Assembly: GCF_004352835.1 (NCBI RefSeq)
Contig: NZ_SJSB01000001.1
Location: 248,001-312,000, forward strand
DNA from: Marinomonas flavescens
GTDB taxonomy: Bacteria > Pseudomonadota > Gammaproteobacteria > Pseudomonadales > Marinomonadaceae
Length of the DNA stretch: 64,000 nucleotides
Reading direction: 5' to 3'
Shown here: positions 33,998-44,014 of the stretch, one piece after another
Position numbering within the stretch: position 1 is the first letter of the stretch
How the letters are laid out: each line of letters opens with the position of its first letter
The notes under the pieces: model-generated
What the model was told of the DNA's origin: nothing
What the model saw: the letters and a program-made list of their open reading frames with translations, nothing else
The model's database searches: none
Position numbers and translations under genes: made by a program

Positions 33998-35055
33998 TAG
34001 TTATCTTCCCCGATTTTTAGGCCTTTTTTGGCTTTTTGGTGGCCATAAGTACGCGGTTGAGTGTAATAGTCGATCAGTGGAGCGGCAAAGTTCATTAACA
34101 AAACGCCAAACGCAACGCCGTCAGGGTAACCGCCCCATGTACGAATAATATAAATAAGAATGCCAATGCCGGCGCCGTAGACTAGTTTTCCGCGGTTACT
34201 GGTACAAGAAGACACAGGATCTGTGGCAATAAAGAAGGCGCCAAACATGGCGGCCCCTGTGGTTAAGTGAAACAGAGGTGTCGCGGCATGGCTTGGGTCA
34301 ATAAGATAAAAAGCGCCCGCAATCGCCGCCAATGCGGCTAGCAATGCGGCCGGTGTGTGCCAGGTAATGACGCGCAACCACAACAGCATAACGCCGCCCA
34401 ATAGGTAAGCGCCGTTGATCCATAACCAGCTGTTTAAGCTTGCTGTTTGTAACGCATCTATGGTGTTAAAAGCCTCAGCACTTGGCAACTCATTCTTGTG
34501 CTTGAAGGCATCTAAAGGCGTCGCCATGGTGTAGCTGTCGATGTTTGGCAGATGTTGGAAAATGGCTTGTAGGCTTTGGCTAAAGGTTGGAATCGCCCCA
34601 GAAGAAAGTAGCTCATGAGCGCCTACCCATTGGGTCATGGGAACTGGGAACGACACCAACACAATGGCGTAACCGACCATGGCGGGATTGAATGGGTTGT
34701 TGCCCAAACCGCCATACAATTGTTTAGCAAAAATAATCGCAAAGGCGACGGCGGTAACCGTGACCCACCATGCGACTGTCGGTGGTAGCGCAATGCCCAG
34801 TAACACGGCGGTCAAGAGCGCGCTGTAATCCTTTAAGAAAAACGCCACGGCGCGACGGCGTATGGATAAAATTAAAGCTTCGGATGCCAATGCAGCAATA
34901 GCAGCAATCACGATATTGATAATGGTGCCCCAGCCGAACAACCAGGTCTGCATAGCGATGCCAGGAACAGTAGCGAGAATCACCATGAGCATGACCCAAG
35001 AAGTGCGTCGCCCTGCGCGTTGTGTGTGTGGGGATGTAACCCTCAATAATGCCAT
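33997..35055 (-). CDS. rsxD: Rsx/Rnf electron transport complex subunit D
   Basis: A 352-residue membrane subunit related to NqrB, with about nine or ten membrane segments. TTGAAMFGAFFIATDPVSSCT contains the covalent FMN region, and GGLGNNPFNPAMVGYA is another family marker. It carries electrons across the membrane together with RsxG. It starts one base after the rsxC stop and ends overlapping rsxG, in the canonical ABCDGE order. Confidence 0.95.
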   Translation of the reverse strand: MALLRVTSPHTQRAGRRTSWVMLMVILATVPGIAMQTWLFGWGTIINIVIAAIAALASEALILSIRRRAVAFFLKDYSALLTAVLLGIALPPTVAWWVTVTAVAFAIIFAKQLYGGLGNNPFNPAMVGYAIVLVSFPVPMTQWVGAHELLSSGAIPTFSQSLQAIFQHLPNIDSYTMATPLDAFKHKNELPSAEAFNTIDALQTASLNSWLWINGAYLLGGVMLLWLRVITWHTPAALLAALAAIAGAFYLIDPSHAATPLFHLTTGAAMFGAFFIATDPVSSCTSNRGKLVYGAGIGILIYIIRTWGGYPDGVAFGVLLMNFAAPLIDYYTQPRTYGHQKAKKGLKIGEDN

Positions 35056-37719
35056 CTAACGATTCTCTTGCGTGTTATCTTGCGAAGGAGTGAGCTGAGC
35101 CTGTAATTGAGTCAATTGGGCTTCAGCGTCTTGTTGCTTTTGCTTGGCAGCGGTGATTTCAAGTTGAATGCTGTCAGCGTCTTGTGGTGAGTCGGCTAAA
35201 CGCTTGTTCAATTTATTGATCTGCGCCTTTGCCAATGCCGCCGCAATTTTTTGCTTTTTAATGTGTTCCGCGTTGCGTGCTGTCTCATCCGAGGCAGGCG
35301 CACTGGCGGCTGGCGCGGCAGAAGAGGCTACCGTGGTTGGATTGGCCAAGGCTTTTTCAAGGTCGTCTGCGCGTTTTTGCGCGTCTTGAAGTTGCTGGCG
35401 AATGGTGTCTAACTCAGGTGAGTTTAAGTCTTCTGCTTTTTTCAGTGCTTTTTCTACTTTCTTCACCGCCGCTTTGGCAATGGCTGTGTCGATTTTGAGT
35501 TTTTTCAGTTCATCACCCGCGCTGGCGGTAGCAGCAGGTTGGGCCACTGGAGCCTGACTGGTAAGCGTGGCTAAACGCGCTTGCGCCTCGCCAAGTTCCT
35601 TTTCAAAGCCTGCAACTTTTGCTTGAAGTTCACTGTCATCTGGCGCGTCAGCCAGTTGTTTTTGTGTTTTTTTCAGTTTCACACCCAGTAGAGCAACGTC
35701 TACTTTGGCTTTTTTCAGCTCATCACTGACGGCAGCCTTGGGTGCAGCGGCTTTTGGTGCTGTGCTGCTGGCTGGTGCGTCTGCCGCAAGTTTGCTGAGT
35801 CGAGCTTGAGCATCGGCGAGCTCTTTCTCAAAGCCTGCTACTTTCGCTTGTAACTCAGCGTCATCAGGAGATTCAGCCAATTGCTTTTGTGTCTTTTTCA
35901 GTTTTGTTCCGCTCAGAGCCACATCGACTTTGGCTTTTTTAAGTTCGTCACTGGCTGGGGCTTTCGGAGACGCAGCTGGAGCGGATGCGACGGCTTTTGT
36001 AAGCTGTTCTTCTACTTTTGCCAATTGTTCTTCTAATAGAGCAACGGCTTTCTCTTGCTCGTTAGCTTGCAGTTGCAGTGTGCCTATCTCTTCTGTGTGC
36101 TCACTTTCTTGTGCGGCAAGGAGCTGTTTTTGCAGTTTTTTCAGTTTGGTCTTAGCGATTGCTAGATCAATTTTTAGTTTTTTACTGTCGTCACCAGCCG
36201 GCGTTGCCGTTGCTGCGGCCGCAGTAGCAGGTGTTACTTTAGGCGCGACTTTTTTGCCGTCAGTCGTTTTGTTGGCCGAGGCTTTTTGGCGTGCGACGCG
36301 TTTTGCTTCTTTTTCAGCGGCTTCGGCATCTTGGCGCGCTTTACGAGCTTCAAAGCGTTGTTTCGCTAAATCGGATTTTACGGCGGCTTCGCGCGCTTCA
36401 CGAATGCTGCTCTTAGTGTGGCGGTAGTACTGAACCAAAGGAATGCTGCTTGGGCAAACATAAGAGCAAGCGCCGCATTCAATGCAGTCAAACAGATTAT
36501 AGTGCTCTGCTTTTTCCAACTCTTGGCTTTTACTAAACCAAAGCAATTGCTGTGGCAATAAACTGGCCGGACAGGCTTGTTCGCACATGCCGCAGCGGAT
36601 GCAGGCTTGTTCTGGTGCAGGCTGTGGTAATTCTTTTTTGCTGGCGGCCAACACACAGTTGCTGGTTTTAACGATAGGCACATTGGCGGAATCTAGAGTG
36701 AAGCCCATCATAGGGCCACCCATCACAAGGCGCTTAAGCTTTTTACTGTCGTTTTCGGCGTAATCCAGCAAGTGACTAATCGGCGTACCGAGCAGCACCT
36801 CCACATTCTGTGGTGCTTTTAGCACATCACCGGTGAGCGTGGTAAAGCGTGAAATAAGGGGTTTGCCTAGGAAGATGGCGTCGTGTACGGCAACACAAGT
36901 CCCCACGTTTTGGCACAAGATACCAATGTCAGCAGGGTATTGGCCACTTGGCACTTCTTTACCCGTGATCAGTTGGATCAGTTGTTTTTCGCCACCAGAA
37001 GGGTATTTGGTTGGTACGACAGCCACTTGAATCGTGCTAAGTCGATCGCTTAATACTTTATTTAATTCCGCGATGGCTGTGGGCTTGTTGTCTTCAATAC
37101 CAATGATGACTTGTTCTGCTTCCACTAGGTGTTGCAGGGCTTCGATGCCGAGCACCAACTCAATGGTTTTTTCGCGAATGAGCATGTCATCCGCGGTAAT
37201 GTAAGGTTCGCACTCTGCTGCATTGATAATAAAGTGGGTCAGCGGGTGTTTGTGAGCGCCTTGTAATTTTACTTGAGTCGGAAAGCCTGCGCCGCCCATG
37301 CCGACAATGCCCATTTCAGCCAAATAGGCTAAAACATCGGTTTTGCTTAGGGTATTCCAGTGTTGCAATGGCGTTAGCGTGTCCCACTGTTCTTCACCAT
37401 CTGGGGTGATGACAATACAAACGTCGCTCAAGCCCGAAGGGTGCGCGATAGGGCGCTCTTCGATGGCCTTGATGGTGCCAGAGGTCGGTGCGTGCAAAAA
37501 GCTGCTTAAAAAACCATTGTTAATGGCGATCGTTTGGCCTTTTAGTACCTTGTCACCCACATTGATAAGAGGGCGCGAGCTTTGGCCGATGTGCTGACCA
37601 AGTGGCAATATCAACTCGTTTGGTAAACTAGGTCGACCCAGCGGTAGACGCAAGGATTGTGCTTTGTTTTCCGGCGGGTGAATGCCGCCGTGAAAGGAAA
37701 ATACTGTCGCAGTTTGCAT
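35056..37719 (-). CDS. rsxC: Rsx/Rnf electron transport complex subunit C, with long repeat tail
   Basis: An 887-residue NADH- and FMN-binding subunit. The N-terminal 450 residues hold the Rnf barrel (FSFHGGIHPPENK), the NADH/FMN region (GMGGAGFPTQVKL) and two [4Fe-4S] clusters, CIRCGMCEQACPASLLP and CIECGACSYVCPSS. The remaining half is an Ala/Lys/Glu-rich coiled-coil tail with about five repeats of roughly 65 residues (DELKKAKVDVALxGxKLKKTQKQL). Variable tails are known in RsxC; the function is unknown. It shares one base with the rsxB stop (TAATG). Confidence 0.95.
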   Translation of the reverse strand: MQTATVFSFHGGIHPPENKAQSLRLPLGRPSLPNELILPLGQHIGQSSRPLINVGDKVLKGQTIAINNGFLSSFLHAPTSGTIKAIEERPIAHPSGLSDVCIVITPDGEEQWDTLTPLQHWNTLSKTDVLAYLAEMGIVGMGGAGFPTQVKLQGAHKHPLTHFIINAAECEPYITADDMLIREKTIELVLGIEALQHLVEAEQVIIGIEDNKPTAIAELNKVLSDRLSTIQVAVVPTKYPSGGEKQLIQLITGKEVPSGQYPADIGILCQNVGTCVAVHDAIFLGKPLISRFTTLTGDVLKAPQNVEVLLGTPISHLLDYAENDSKKLKRLVMGGPMMGFTLDSANVPIVKTSNCVLAASKKELPQPAPEQACIRCGMCEQACPASLLPQQLLWFSKSQELEKAEHYNLFDCIECGACSYVCPSSIPLVQYYRHTKSSIREAREAAVKSDLAKQRFEARKARQDAEAAEKEAKRVARQKASANKTTDGKKVAPKVTPATAAAATATPAGDDSKKLKIDLAIAKTKLKKLQKQLLAAQESEHTEEIGTLQLQANEQEKAVALLEEQLAKVEEQLTKAVASAPAASPKAPASDELKKAKVDVALSGTKLKKTQKQLAESPDDAELQAKVAGFEKELADAQARLSKLAADAPASSTAPKAAAPKAAVSDELKKAKVDVALLGVKLKKTQKQLADAPDDSELQAKVAGFEKELGEAQARLATLTSQAPVAQPAATASAGDELKKLKIDTAIAKAAVKKVEKALKKAEDLNSPELDTIRQQLQDAQKRADDLEKALANPTTVASSAAPAASAPASDETARNAEHIKKQKIAAALAKAQINKLNKRLADSPQDADSIQLEITAAKQKQQDAEAQLTQLQAQLTPSQDNTQENR

Positions 37720-38315
37720 TAGTGCACTACCTCCGCTTGGCGGTCAGTCGCAATGATGCTACCAGGTTGCGCGGCAATGCCTTGGGGTTTGTCCCAAGAC
37801 CAAGTTCGTGAGGTAACGCCTACTTCTACCATATCAATACAATCTACAGGGCAAGGTTCTACACATAAATCACAGCCGGTGCATTCGTCAGCAATCACGG
37901 TGTGCATCTGTTTCGCGGCGCCTAAGATGGCGTCTACAGGACAGGCTTGAATGCATTTTGTACAGCCAATGCATTCGTCTTCGCGGATCACAGCAACGCG
38001 TTTGGCGGTTTCTGTGCCGTGGTCGCCATCCAGTGGAATGGCTTCTACATCGAGTAAATCTGCCAATGCTTGAATGGTGGCTTGGCCACCAGGCGGGCAA
38101 TGGTTGATCGCTTCGCCATTAGAAATCGCTTCAGCGTAAGGGCGGCATCCAGGATGGCCACACTGACCACATTGCGTTTGCGGCAAAATGGCATCGATCT
38201 GATCAACGATAGGGTCACCTTCCACATGGAAACGCACATTGGCGTAACCTAGGATGGCGCCAAAAATTAACGATAGGACCAATAAGATCCCGACAGCAAT
38301 TAACACGGTCAGCAT
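37719..38315 (-). CDS. rsxB: Rsx/Rnf electron transport complex subunit B
   Basis: A 198-residue iron-sulfur protein anchored by an N-terminal helix ([19 protein letters not shown]). Cysteines in [16 protein letters not shown] bind one [4Fe-4S] cluster and two ferredoxin motifs, [16 protein letters not shown] and [16 protein letters not shown], bind two more. It passes electrons between soluble donor and the membrane subunits. It starts 9 bp after rsxA and ends overlapping rsxC. Confidence 0.96.
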   Translation of the reverse strand: MLTVLIAVGILLVLSLIFGAILGYANVRFHVEGDPIVDQIDAILPQTQCGQCGHPGCRPYAEAISNGEAINHCPPGGQATIQALADLLDVEAIPLDGDHGTETAKRVAVIREDECIGCTKCIQACPVDAILGAAKQMHTVIADECTGCDLCVEPCPVDCIDMVEVGVTSRTWSWDKPQGIAAQPGSIIATDRQAEVVH

Positions 38316-38324
38316 AAATGGCTC

Positions 38325-38906
38325 CTAAATTTGCACTAGGCCAGTAAAGCCCATGAAGGCTAATGCCATCAGGCCTGCGGTGATCATACCAATGGCTGAA
38401 CCTTTGAAAACGCCCGGCACATCGGCGACATTTATGCGTTCGCGCATGGCAGAGAAAAGGATCAGCACAAAAGAGAAGCCAACCGCTGCACCAAAACCAT
38501 AAAGGATGGATTCAACAAAACCGTTTTGCTTGCTGGTGTTTTGCAGCGCAACACCAAGCACCGCACAGTTCGTGGTGATCAGAGGTAAGAAAATCCCCAA
38601 TACACGGTACAAGATCGGGCTGGTTTTATGGACCACCATTTCGGTAAATTGAACCACCACAGCAATCACTAGAATGAAAGAAATGGTTTTCAAATACTCT
38701 AAGCCAAATGGCTGCAGAATATAGGTATAAGTGAGATAGCTACAAAGACTAGAAAGCGTTAACACAAACGTGGTGGCTAAGGCCATACCGATTGATGTTT
38801 CTAGCTTGCTAGAGACGCCCATAAAGGGGCAGAGGCCTAAAAATTGTACCAATACGAAGTTATTAACCAGTATGGTGCTGACCAGTATCAAGAGATAATC
38901 AGTCAT
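38325..38906 (-). CDS. rsxA: Rsx/Rnf electron transport complex subunit A
   Basis: A 193-residue membrane protein, homologous to NqrE, with six membrane segments. [26 protein letters not shown] and [16 protein letters not shown] are diagnostic and mirror the RsxE sequence in inverted topology. It is the first gene of rsxABCDGE-nth; the promoter should lie in the AT-rich region 38907-39090, where no specific site was identified. Confidence 0.96.
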   Translation of the reverse strand: MTDYLLILVSTILVNNFVLVQFLGLCPFMGVSSKLETSIGMALATTFVLTLSSLCSYLTYTYILQPFGLEYLKTISFILVIAVVVQFTEMVVHKTSPILYRVLGIFLPLITTNCAVLGVALQNTSKQNGFVESILYGFGAAVGFSFVLILFSAMRERINVADVPGVFKGSAIGMITAGLMALAFMGFTGLVQI

Positions 38907-39091
38907 CTCACGTCCAAAATATAATCGATGAATTCACAGAAGTAGACACGCATAAAGCGAGTGTCATGCGCGACGGTAACTATACCAAGCTGCTTATAAC
39001 TAACAAGACTAAATAGTCACTTCGGTTAGTGTAATTTAGAATATAGATAATAAGCTATGATTATATAAGCTCACTTTATGAGACTAAAAGA

Positions 39092-39125
39092 GACAACTGG
39101 CTTTACTTATTTAGAGCCAGTTGTC
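39092..39125 (-). terminator. Terminator after metG
   Basis: GACAACTGGCT and AGCCAGTTGTC pair perfectly around a 12-base loop, 20 bp past the metG stop. On the minus strand TCTCTTTTAG follows. Confidence 0.8.
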
Positions 39126-39145
39126 GAACTTTTAATAGAGTGCCT

Positions 39146-41197
39146 TTACATCACGCGTTGGCCAGGTTTTGCGCCAGCGTGTGGCTCAAGCAAGTAGATC
39201 TCATCTTTGCCTGGTCCTGCGGCGAGTACCATGCCTTCTGATAAGCCAAATTTCATTTTACGCGGCGCTAGGTTTGCGACCATCACAGTCAACTTGCCTT
39301 CCAAATCTTCTGGTTTGTAAGCAGACTTAATGCCAGAGAATACGGTTCGGGTTTCACCACCAAGGTCTAACGTTAGTTTAAGCAACTTATTGGCTTTTTC
39401 AACGTGCTCTGCTTTGGCAATCAGCGCGATGCGCAAATCCACTTTTGCAAAGTCATCAAAATTGATTTCCGCTTCAATTGGCTCTTTAGTAAGTTCCGTT
39501 TCTTCAGCAACCACGGCTTCGGGCTCATTGGCTTTAGCAGCTTCGGTGGCCGCTTCTTTGCCTTCTTCGATCATGGCGTCGATTTGTTTTTGCTCAATGC
39601 GACCCATCAAGGCTTTAAAGGTGTTTACCTTAGTGCCAAACAAGAGCTCGCTGCGGTTATCCCACGTCAGCGTTTTGCCAAGGAAGGTTTCGGCGTCCGC
39701 GACCATGTTTGGCATAACTGGTTTCAGGTAAGTCGCTAGGATGCTGAACAAGTTGAGCGCAACAGTACATACTGCTTGTACTTGTGGCAGAGTGGCTTCG
39801 TCTTTCGCCAATACCCAAGGTGCTTGGTCAGCAATATAGGTGTTTGCGACATCCGCAAGGCGCATGATTTCGCGTACCGCTTTGCCGAATTCGCGCGTTT
39901 CAAAGTGTTCGGCAATCACATCGCCTGCGTCAATGAAAGATTGAATCATTTCACCTTCGCTCACTTCTGTGGCCAGTTGTCCGTCAAATTTCTTATTGAT
40001 GAAGCTAGCTGTACGGCTAGCAATGTTAACCACTTTGCCAACGACGTCTGAGTTTACGCGTTGTACGAAGTCTTGCAGGTTTAGATCGATGTCATCGACG
40101 CTTGAATTCAATTTAGCGGCGAAGTAGTAACGCAAATACTGAGGGTCTAAGTGATTCAAATAAGTACGCGCCATAATAAAGGTGCCGCGCGATTTAGACA
40201 TCTTAGTACCATCAACGGTCACATAGCCATGGGCATTGACGCCTGTTGGTGTACGGTAGCCCGCGCATTCCAACATTGCAGGCCAGAATAGGGCATGGAA
40301 GTTGATGATGTCTTTACCGATAAAATGGTACAGCTCAGCGTCGGAGTTCTTTGCCCAGTAGTCATCGAAGTTTAAACCTTCGGTGCGATCACATAGGTTT
40401 TTGAAGCTCGCCATGTAGCCGATTGGGGCATCAAGCCAAACATAGAAGTATTTACCCGGCGCATCTGGGATTTCAAAACCAAAATACGGCGCATCACGGC
40501 TGATGTCCCATTCTTTTAGGCCAGACTCTAACCATTCTGCCAATTTGTTAGCAACTTGATCTTGCAGTGTGCCACTGCGAGTCCATTTTGCTAGGAAGTC
40601 TTGGAAATCTGGCAATTTAAAGAAGTAATGCTCAGATTCTTTTTCAATCGGCGTTGCACCGGAATAAACCGAGCGTGGGTCGATCATTTCCATCGGTGTG
40701 TAAGTTGCGGAGCAGACTTCACAGTTGTCGCCGTACTGGTCTTCTGCTTTACATTTTGGGCAGGTGCCTTTGATAAAGCGATCCGCAAGGAACATTTCTT
40801 TTTCAGGATCGTACGCTTGCACGATAGAGCGGACGGAAATCTTGCCGTTGTCACGCAGAAGCTTATAAATGTGATTAGAAATTTCACGATTTTCTTCTGA
40901 GTGAGTCGAGTAGTAGTTATCATAGCCAATCAAGAAATCGTTAAAGTCGGCCGTGTGGGCTTTGCGTACGCCGTCGATCAATTCTTCTGATGTGATGCCT
41001 TGTTGGTCCGCTTTTATCATAATGGCGGTGCCGTGTGCATCATCGGCACAAACGGCGGTACAAAGGTGGCCGCGAAGTTTCTGAAAACGCACCCAGATAT
41101 CCGTTTGGATGTGTTCCAGCATATGCCCTAAATGGATGGGACCATTTGCATATGGAAGGGCGCTGGTAACTAAAATTTTGCGTTGCGTTTGTGCCAT
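39146..41197 (-). CDS. metG: Methionyl-tRNA synthetase
   Basis: A 683-residue class I synthetase that charges tRNA-Met. The HIGH-type motif is HLGH (in [14 protein letters not shown]), the KMSKS motif is present as [12 protein letters not shown], and zinc is bound by CPKC and CEVC. After an acidic, Glu-rich linker (about residues 545-575) comes the C-terminal EMAP/Trbp111 tRNA-binding domain ([14 protein letters not shown] to the end), which dimerises the enzyme. Divergent from mrp, as in E. coli. Confidence 0.97.
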   Translation of the reverse strand: MAQTQRKILVTSALPYANGPIHLGHMLEHIQTDIWVRFQKLRGHLCTAVCADDAHGTAIMIKADQQGITSEELIDGVRKAHTADFNDFLIGYDNYYSTHSEENREISNHIYKLLRDNGKISVRSIVQAYDPEKEMFLADRFIKGTCPKCKAEDQYGDNCEVCSATYTPMEMIDPRSVYSGATPIEKESEHYFFKLPDFQDFLAKWTRSGTLQDQVANKLAEWLESGLKEWDISRDAPYFGFEIPDAPGKYFYVWLDAPIGYMASFKNLCDRTEGLNFDDYWAKNSDAELYHFIGKDIINFHALFWPAMLECAGYRTPTGVNAHGYVTVDGTKMSKSRGTFIMARTYLNHLDPQYLRYYFAAKLNSSVDDIDLNLQDFVQRVNSDVVGKVVNIASRTASFINKKFDGQLATEVSEGEMIQSFIDAGDVIAEHFETREFGKAVREIMRLADVANTYIADQAPWVLAKDEATLPQVQAVCTVALNLFSILATYLKPVMPNMVADAETFLGKTLTWDNRSELLFGTKVNTFKALMGRIEQKQIDAMIEEGKEAATEAAKANEPEAVVAEETELTKEPIEAEINFDDFAKVDLRIALIAKAEHVEKANKLLKLTLDLGGETRTVFSGIKSAYKPEDLEGKLTVMVANLAPRKMKFGLSEGMVLAAGPGKDEIYLLEPHAGAKPGQRVM

Positions 41198-41531
41198 TAG
41201 TGATAAGCCTGCTGGAGTAAAAGGTCGAGTATTCTATCAATAGGAAGGCATCGCTGGATATATCGCGATGTAAGGGCCAAGTCGACGCGTGCTAAACAAG
41301 TCGAAGCGCACTAAAAGAGCCTAACCATTGATAACGAAATAGATCCCGTAATTATAAGAGCCCCTCTGTGGTGTGCAATAGCTTGACTTGCTTTTCTGCA
41401 TTTTGCCCCCACACTTGGCACATATTCTAGAAAATTTTATGAGAACGACTTATTAAAAAGTCGGTTGTGCTTGTTTATGAGCGGTTATTGAACAGCCTAT
41501 AAACAGTGCAGCTGCTTTGTTGGAGAGAAAA
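41198..41531. other. Intergenic region between metG and mrp
   Basis: About 330 bp holding the divergent promoters of metG and mrp. I see no strong palindrome or hairpin and no credible small gene; the ribosome site of mrp (GGAGAGA) lies at its right end. Confidence 0.5.
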
Positions 41532-42602
41532 ATGCAAACCGATGCCCAAATACAGGCTCAATTAGAAACACTAATCGATCAAAATAGCGGTCAAGCGTAT
41601 GGCGCTGTATGGCAAGTTACAGGGGATTCAAGTCGTTTACATCTTACTTTGAGTTTGGGTTACCCTGCGCAAACTGAACAGGCGCAATTAAGTGCACGCA
41701 TTCAAACGTTATTGGCAGACTCTCGTGAATTGATTTTGGAGATTGAACACCGCGTAGAAAGTCAGGCAACACAAGGGAATATCCCAGGCCTCACAGGGGT
41801 AAAAAATATTATTGCCGTTGCTTCTGGTAAAGGCGGAGTGGGTAAATCGACTACCACGGTCAATCTTGCGCTGGCGATGGCGAAAGAAGGCGCGCGCGTG
41901 GGTATTCTGGATGCCGATATTTACGGGCCGAGCCAAGGTATGATGATGGGTTTTGCGGACGGTACTCGTCCGAAAATACGCGATGAAAAATATTTCATCC
42001 CTCCGGTAGCGCATGATGTTCAAGTGATGTCGATGGCATTTTTAACCACTAAAGATACGCCAGTAGCGTGGCGTGGGCCTATGGTGACGGGCGCGTTAAT
42101 GCAGATTTTGACGCAAACTGATTGGAGTGACTTAGATTATTTGTTCATCGATATGCCGCCGGGTACGGGGGATATTCAGTTAACTTTGGCGCAAAAAGTG
42201 CCGGTTGCAGGCTCAGTAATTGTTACCACTCCACAAGATATTGCGTTATTAGATGCGCGTCGCGGCATTGAAATGTTCAATAAGGTAAATATTCCTGTAT
42301 TGGGTGTGGTGGAGAACATGTCGACACACATTTGTTCGAACTGTGGACATCATGAAGCCATCTTTGGTGACGAAGGCGGTGCGAGTTTGGCGAAAGAATA
42401 TAATGTCGATGTATTGGGTAAATTGCCATTAAGTTTGGCCATTCGTAAGCAGAGTGATGCGGGCAATCCTGTGGTAGTGAGTGAGCCTGAAAGCGAAGCC
42501 GCCGGCATTTATCAGTCGATTGCGCGTAAGCTTGGTGCTACTCTTGCGTCCCAACAAGATAACCAGTTTACAATGCCTACCATTGGCATGAGTGACGATT
42601 AA
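41532..42602 (+). CDS. mrp: Mrp/NBP35-family iron-sulfur carrier ATPase
   Basis: A 356-residue protein with an N-terminal MIP18-like (DUF59) region and a P-loop ATPase. The deviant Walker A is ASGKGGVGKSTTTVNLALAM, followed by GILDADIYGPSQ. The CxxC that holds a transferable cluster is CSNC about residue 265. It delivers Fe-S clusters to apoproteins. The ATG at 41532 has GGAGAGA upstream; a TTG at 41517 would add five residues. dcd follows after 9 bp. Confidence 0.95.
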   Translation: MQTDAQIQAQLETLIDQNSGQAYGAVWQVTGDSSRLHLTLSLGYPAQTEQAQLSARIQTLLADSRELILEIEHRVESQATQGNIPGLTGVKNIIAVASGKGGVGKSTTTVNLALAMAKEGARVGILDADIYGPSQGMMMGFADGTRPKIRDEKYFIPPVAHDVQVMSMAFLTTKDTPVAWRGPMVTGALMQILTQTDWSDLDYLFIDMPPGTGDIQLTLAQKVPVAGSVIVTTPQDIALLDARRGIEMFNKVNIPVLGVVENMSTHICSNCGHHEAIFGDEGGASLAKEYNVDVLGKLPLSLAIRKQSDAGNPVVVSEPESEAAGIYQSIARKLGATLASQQDNQFTMPTIGMSDD

Positions 42603-42611
42603 GGAATAGCA

Positions 42612-43199
42612 ATGCGTTTGTGTGACCGAGATATCATTAAAGCCTTAGACGAAGGTAGCATCACCATAGAACCTCGCCCCGATAATAGCGTGATTAGCGG
42701 CGTCTCCGTGGACCTTCGATTAGGGAATTCCTTTCGTGTGTTTCAGGGGCATCCGGCGCCGTATTTGGATCTTAGTAGTTCGAAAGCAGATCTGAATAAA
42801 GTCATCGAGTCTGTGATGAGTGATGAGATTTTGGTCGATGACGGCCAGCCATTCTTTATTCACCCGGGTGAGTTAGTGTTGGGCGTTACCAAGGAGTCTG
42901 TGACCTTGCCAGATAATTTGGTTGGTTGGTTAGACGGGCGTTCTTCTTTGGCTCGTTTAGGTCTGATGGTACATGTAACCGCCCATCGGATTGATCCAGG
43001 TTGGAGCGGCGGCATCGTTTTAGAGTTCTTAAACGGTGGCAAATTACCCATTGCACTGAGTCCTGGTATGACCATTGGTGCGATTAATTTCGAAACCATG
43101 TCTGGTTCTGCAGAGCGTCCTTATAACAAGCGCGACAATGCTAAATATAAGAATCAGACGTCAGCCGTTGGCAGCCGAATTTCTGGTGATCAAAACTGA
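42612..43199 (+). CDS. dcd: dCTP deaminase
   Basis: A 195-residue homotrimeric enzyme converting dCTP to dUTP, the main source of dUMP for thymidylate synthesis in enterobacteria. MRLCDRDI at the start and [23 protein letters not shown], with the catalytic glutamate in VLEFLNGG just after, match E. coli Dcd almost word for word. It is co-directional with mrp after 9 bp and is followed by a good terminator. Confidence 0.97.
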   Translation: MRLCDRDIIKALDEGSITIEPRPDNSVISGVSVDLRLGNSFRVFQGHPAPYLDLSSSKADLNKVIESVMSDEILVDDGQPFFIHPGELVLGVTKESVTLPDNLVGWLDGRSSLARLGLMVHVTAHRIDPGWSGGIVLEFLNGGKLPIALSPGMTIGAINFETMSGSAERPYNKRDNAKYKNQTSAVGSRISGDQN

Positions 43200-43218
43200 T
43201 GTTACTCGTTTTTCATTG

Positions 43219-43243
43219 AAAGAGGCTCCGGCCTCTTTTTTTG
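43219..43243 (+). terminator. Terminator after dcd
   Basis: AAAGAGGC-TCCG-GCCTCTTT with a T-run, 20 bp past the stop. Confidence 0.9.
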
Positions 43244-43424
43244 TATTTCATGTTTACTTTATTAATAAAAATACTAAGTAAGCATAAGGTTGCGGCGCAT
43301 TTTTTAATGATTTTTTGGTGTGCGGCTAAAAACTGGTATATCTTGATAGTGTAAGGCTGCACTGGTCTTCGCCTTGGGTGTGCAAGGTTTTATGTTTTCT
43401 TTTGAATAGTGAGTGTGAGTTTTT

Positions 43425-43877
43425 ATGCTAAAAGTCATCCAGCTTCTATCCATACTAATCGTCCCTTTTTATTTACTAGGTTGCGCGTCTGGCTCCTATG
43501 AATTAACGGGAAACAAGCGTCCCGCTATTAAACCTGAGCAGGTCACTATTTTTTCTCATAAACCTGATTTTACTTACGAAAGATTGGGTAAAGTGAAGGC
43601 GTCGAGTGAAAAGGGCTTTTCTGATGCCGGACGGCTGGAAAAGGCTAAAGAAGAGTTAAAAGATCAAGCCGCCAAAATTGGTGCTAATGGCATTATTTTA
43701 GACAGTATTTCAGAAGGTTCTTTTCAAAGCTTAGGGACTGGCTTGGGACTTTCACTTGGGACGGGTGGGCTAGGAGCCTCAATTGGTTCTGGTTTTTCTT
43801 TGCCAAAAGCGAAAGTATCAGGCGAAGCCATTTTTTATAGCGAGCCAGTCGAGAAAAGCCAAGAGCTTGTTCAATAA
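43425..43877 (+). CDS. Small lipoprotein of unknown function
   Basis: A 150-residue protein with a lipoprotein signal peptide and lipobox LLGC (Cys20). The mature part begins with a short domain (PEQVTIFSHKPDFTYERLGKVKASSEKG, then AKEELKDQAAKIGANGIILDSISEG) that resembles the YbjQ/heavy-metal-like fold found in many bacterial lipoproteins. A glycine-rich stretch, LGTGLGLSLGTGGLGASIGSG, follows. No function is known. It is a stand-alone gene. Confidence 0.72.
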   Translation: MLKVIQLLSILIVPFYLLGCASGSYELTGNKRPAIKPEQVTIFSHKPDFTYERLGKVKASSEKGFSDAGRLEKAKEELKDQAAKIGANGIILDSISEGSFQSLGTGLGLSLGTGGLGASIGSGFSLPKAKVSGEAIFYSEPVEKSQELVQ

Positions 43878-44014
43878 ATAGGTGCTTACTTCTTTTACAC
43901 ATGGGTTTTCTAATGATATGGGTTATTAGTTGAACGGCTGGAACATCACCCGCTCAAAGTGGTTGATGTTCAGTGTATTTTGTTTTGATAGGTGCGTGAG
44001 AGGCGGAGTCTTAT

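Noticed and set aside
35930..36427. Serine/alanine-rich plus-strand open frame of 165 codons
   Set aside because: It is antisense to the Ala/Lys-rich tail of rsxC, whose composition keeps the other strand open; no start signal or family match.
36560..37960. GGACAGGC matches in rsxC and rsxB as further REP-like copies
   Set aside because: They fall in codons for conserved Cys-Pro iron-sulfur motifs and lack the flanking TAG/CAG and GTTTAA parts.
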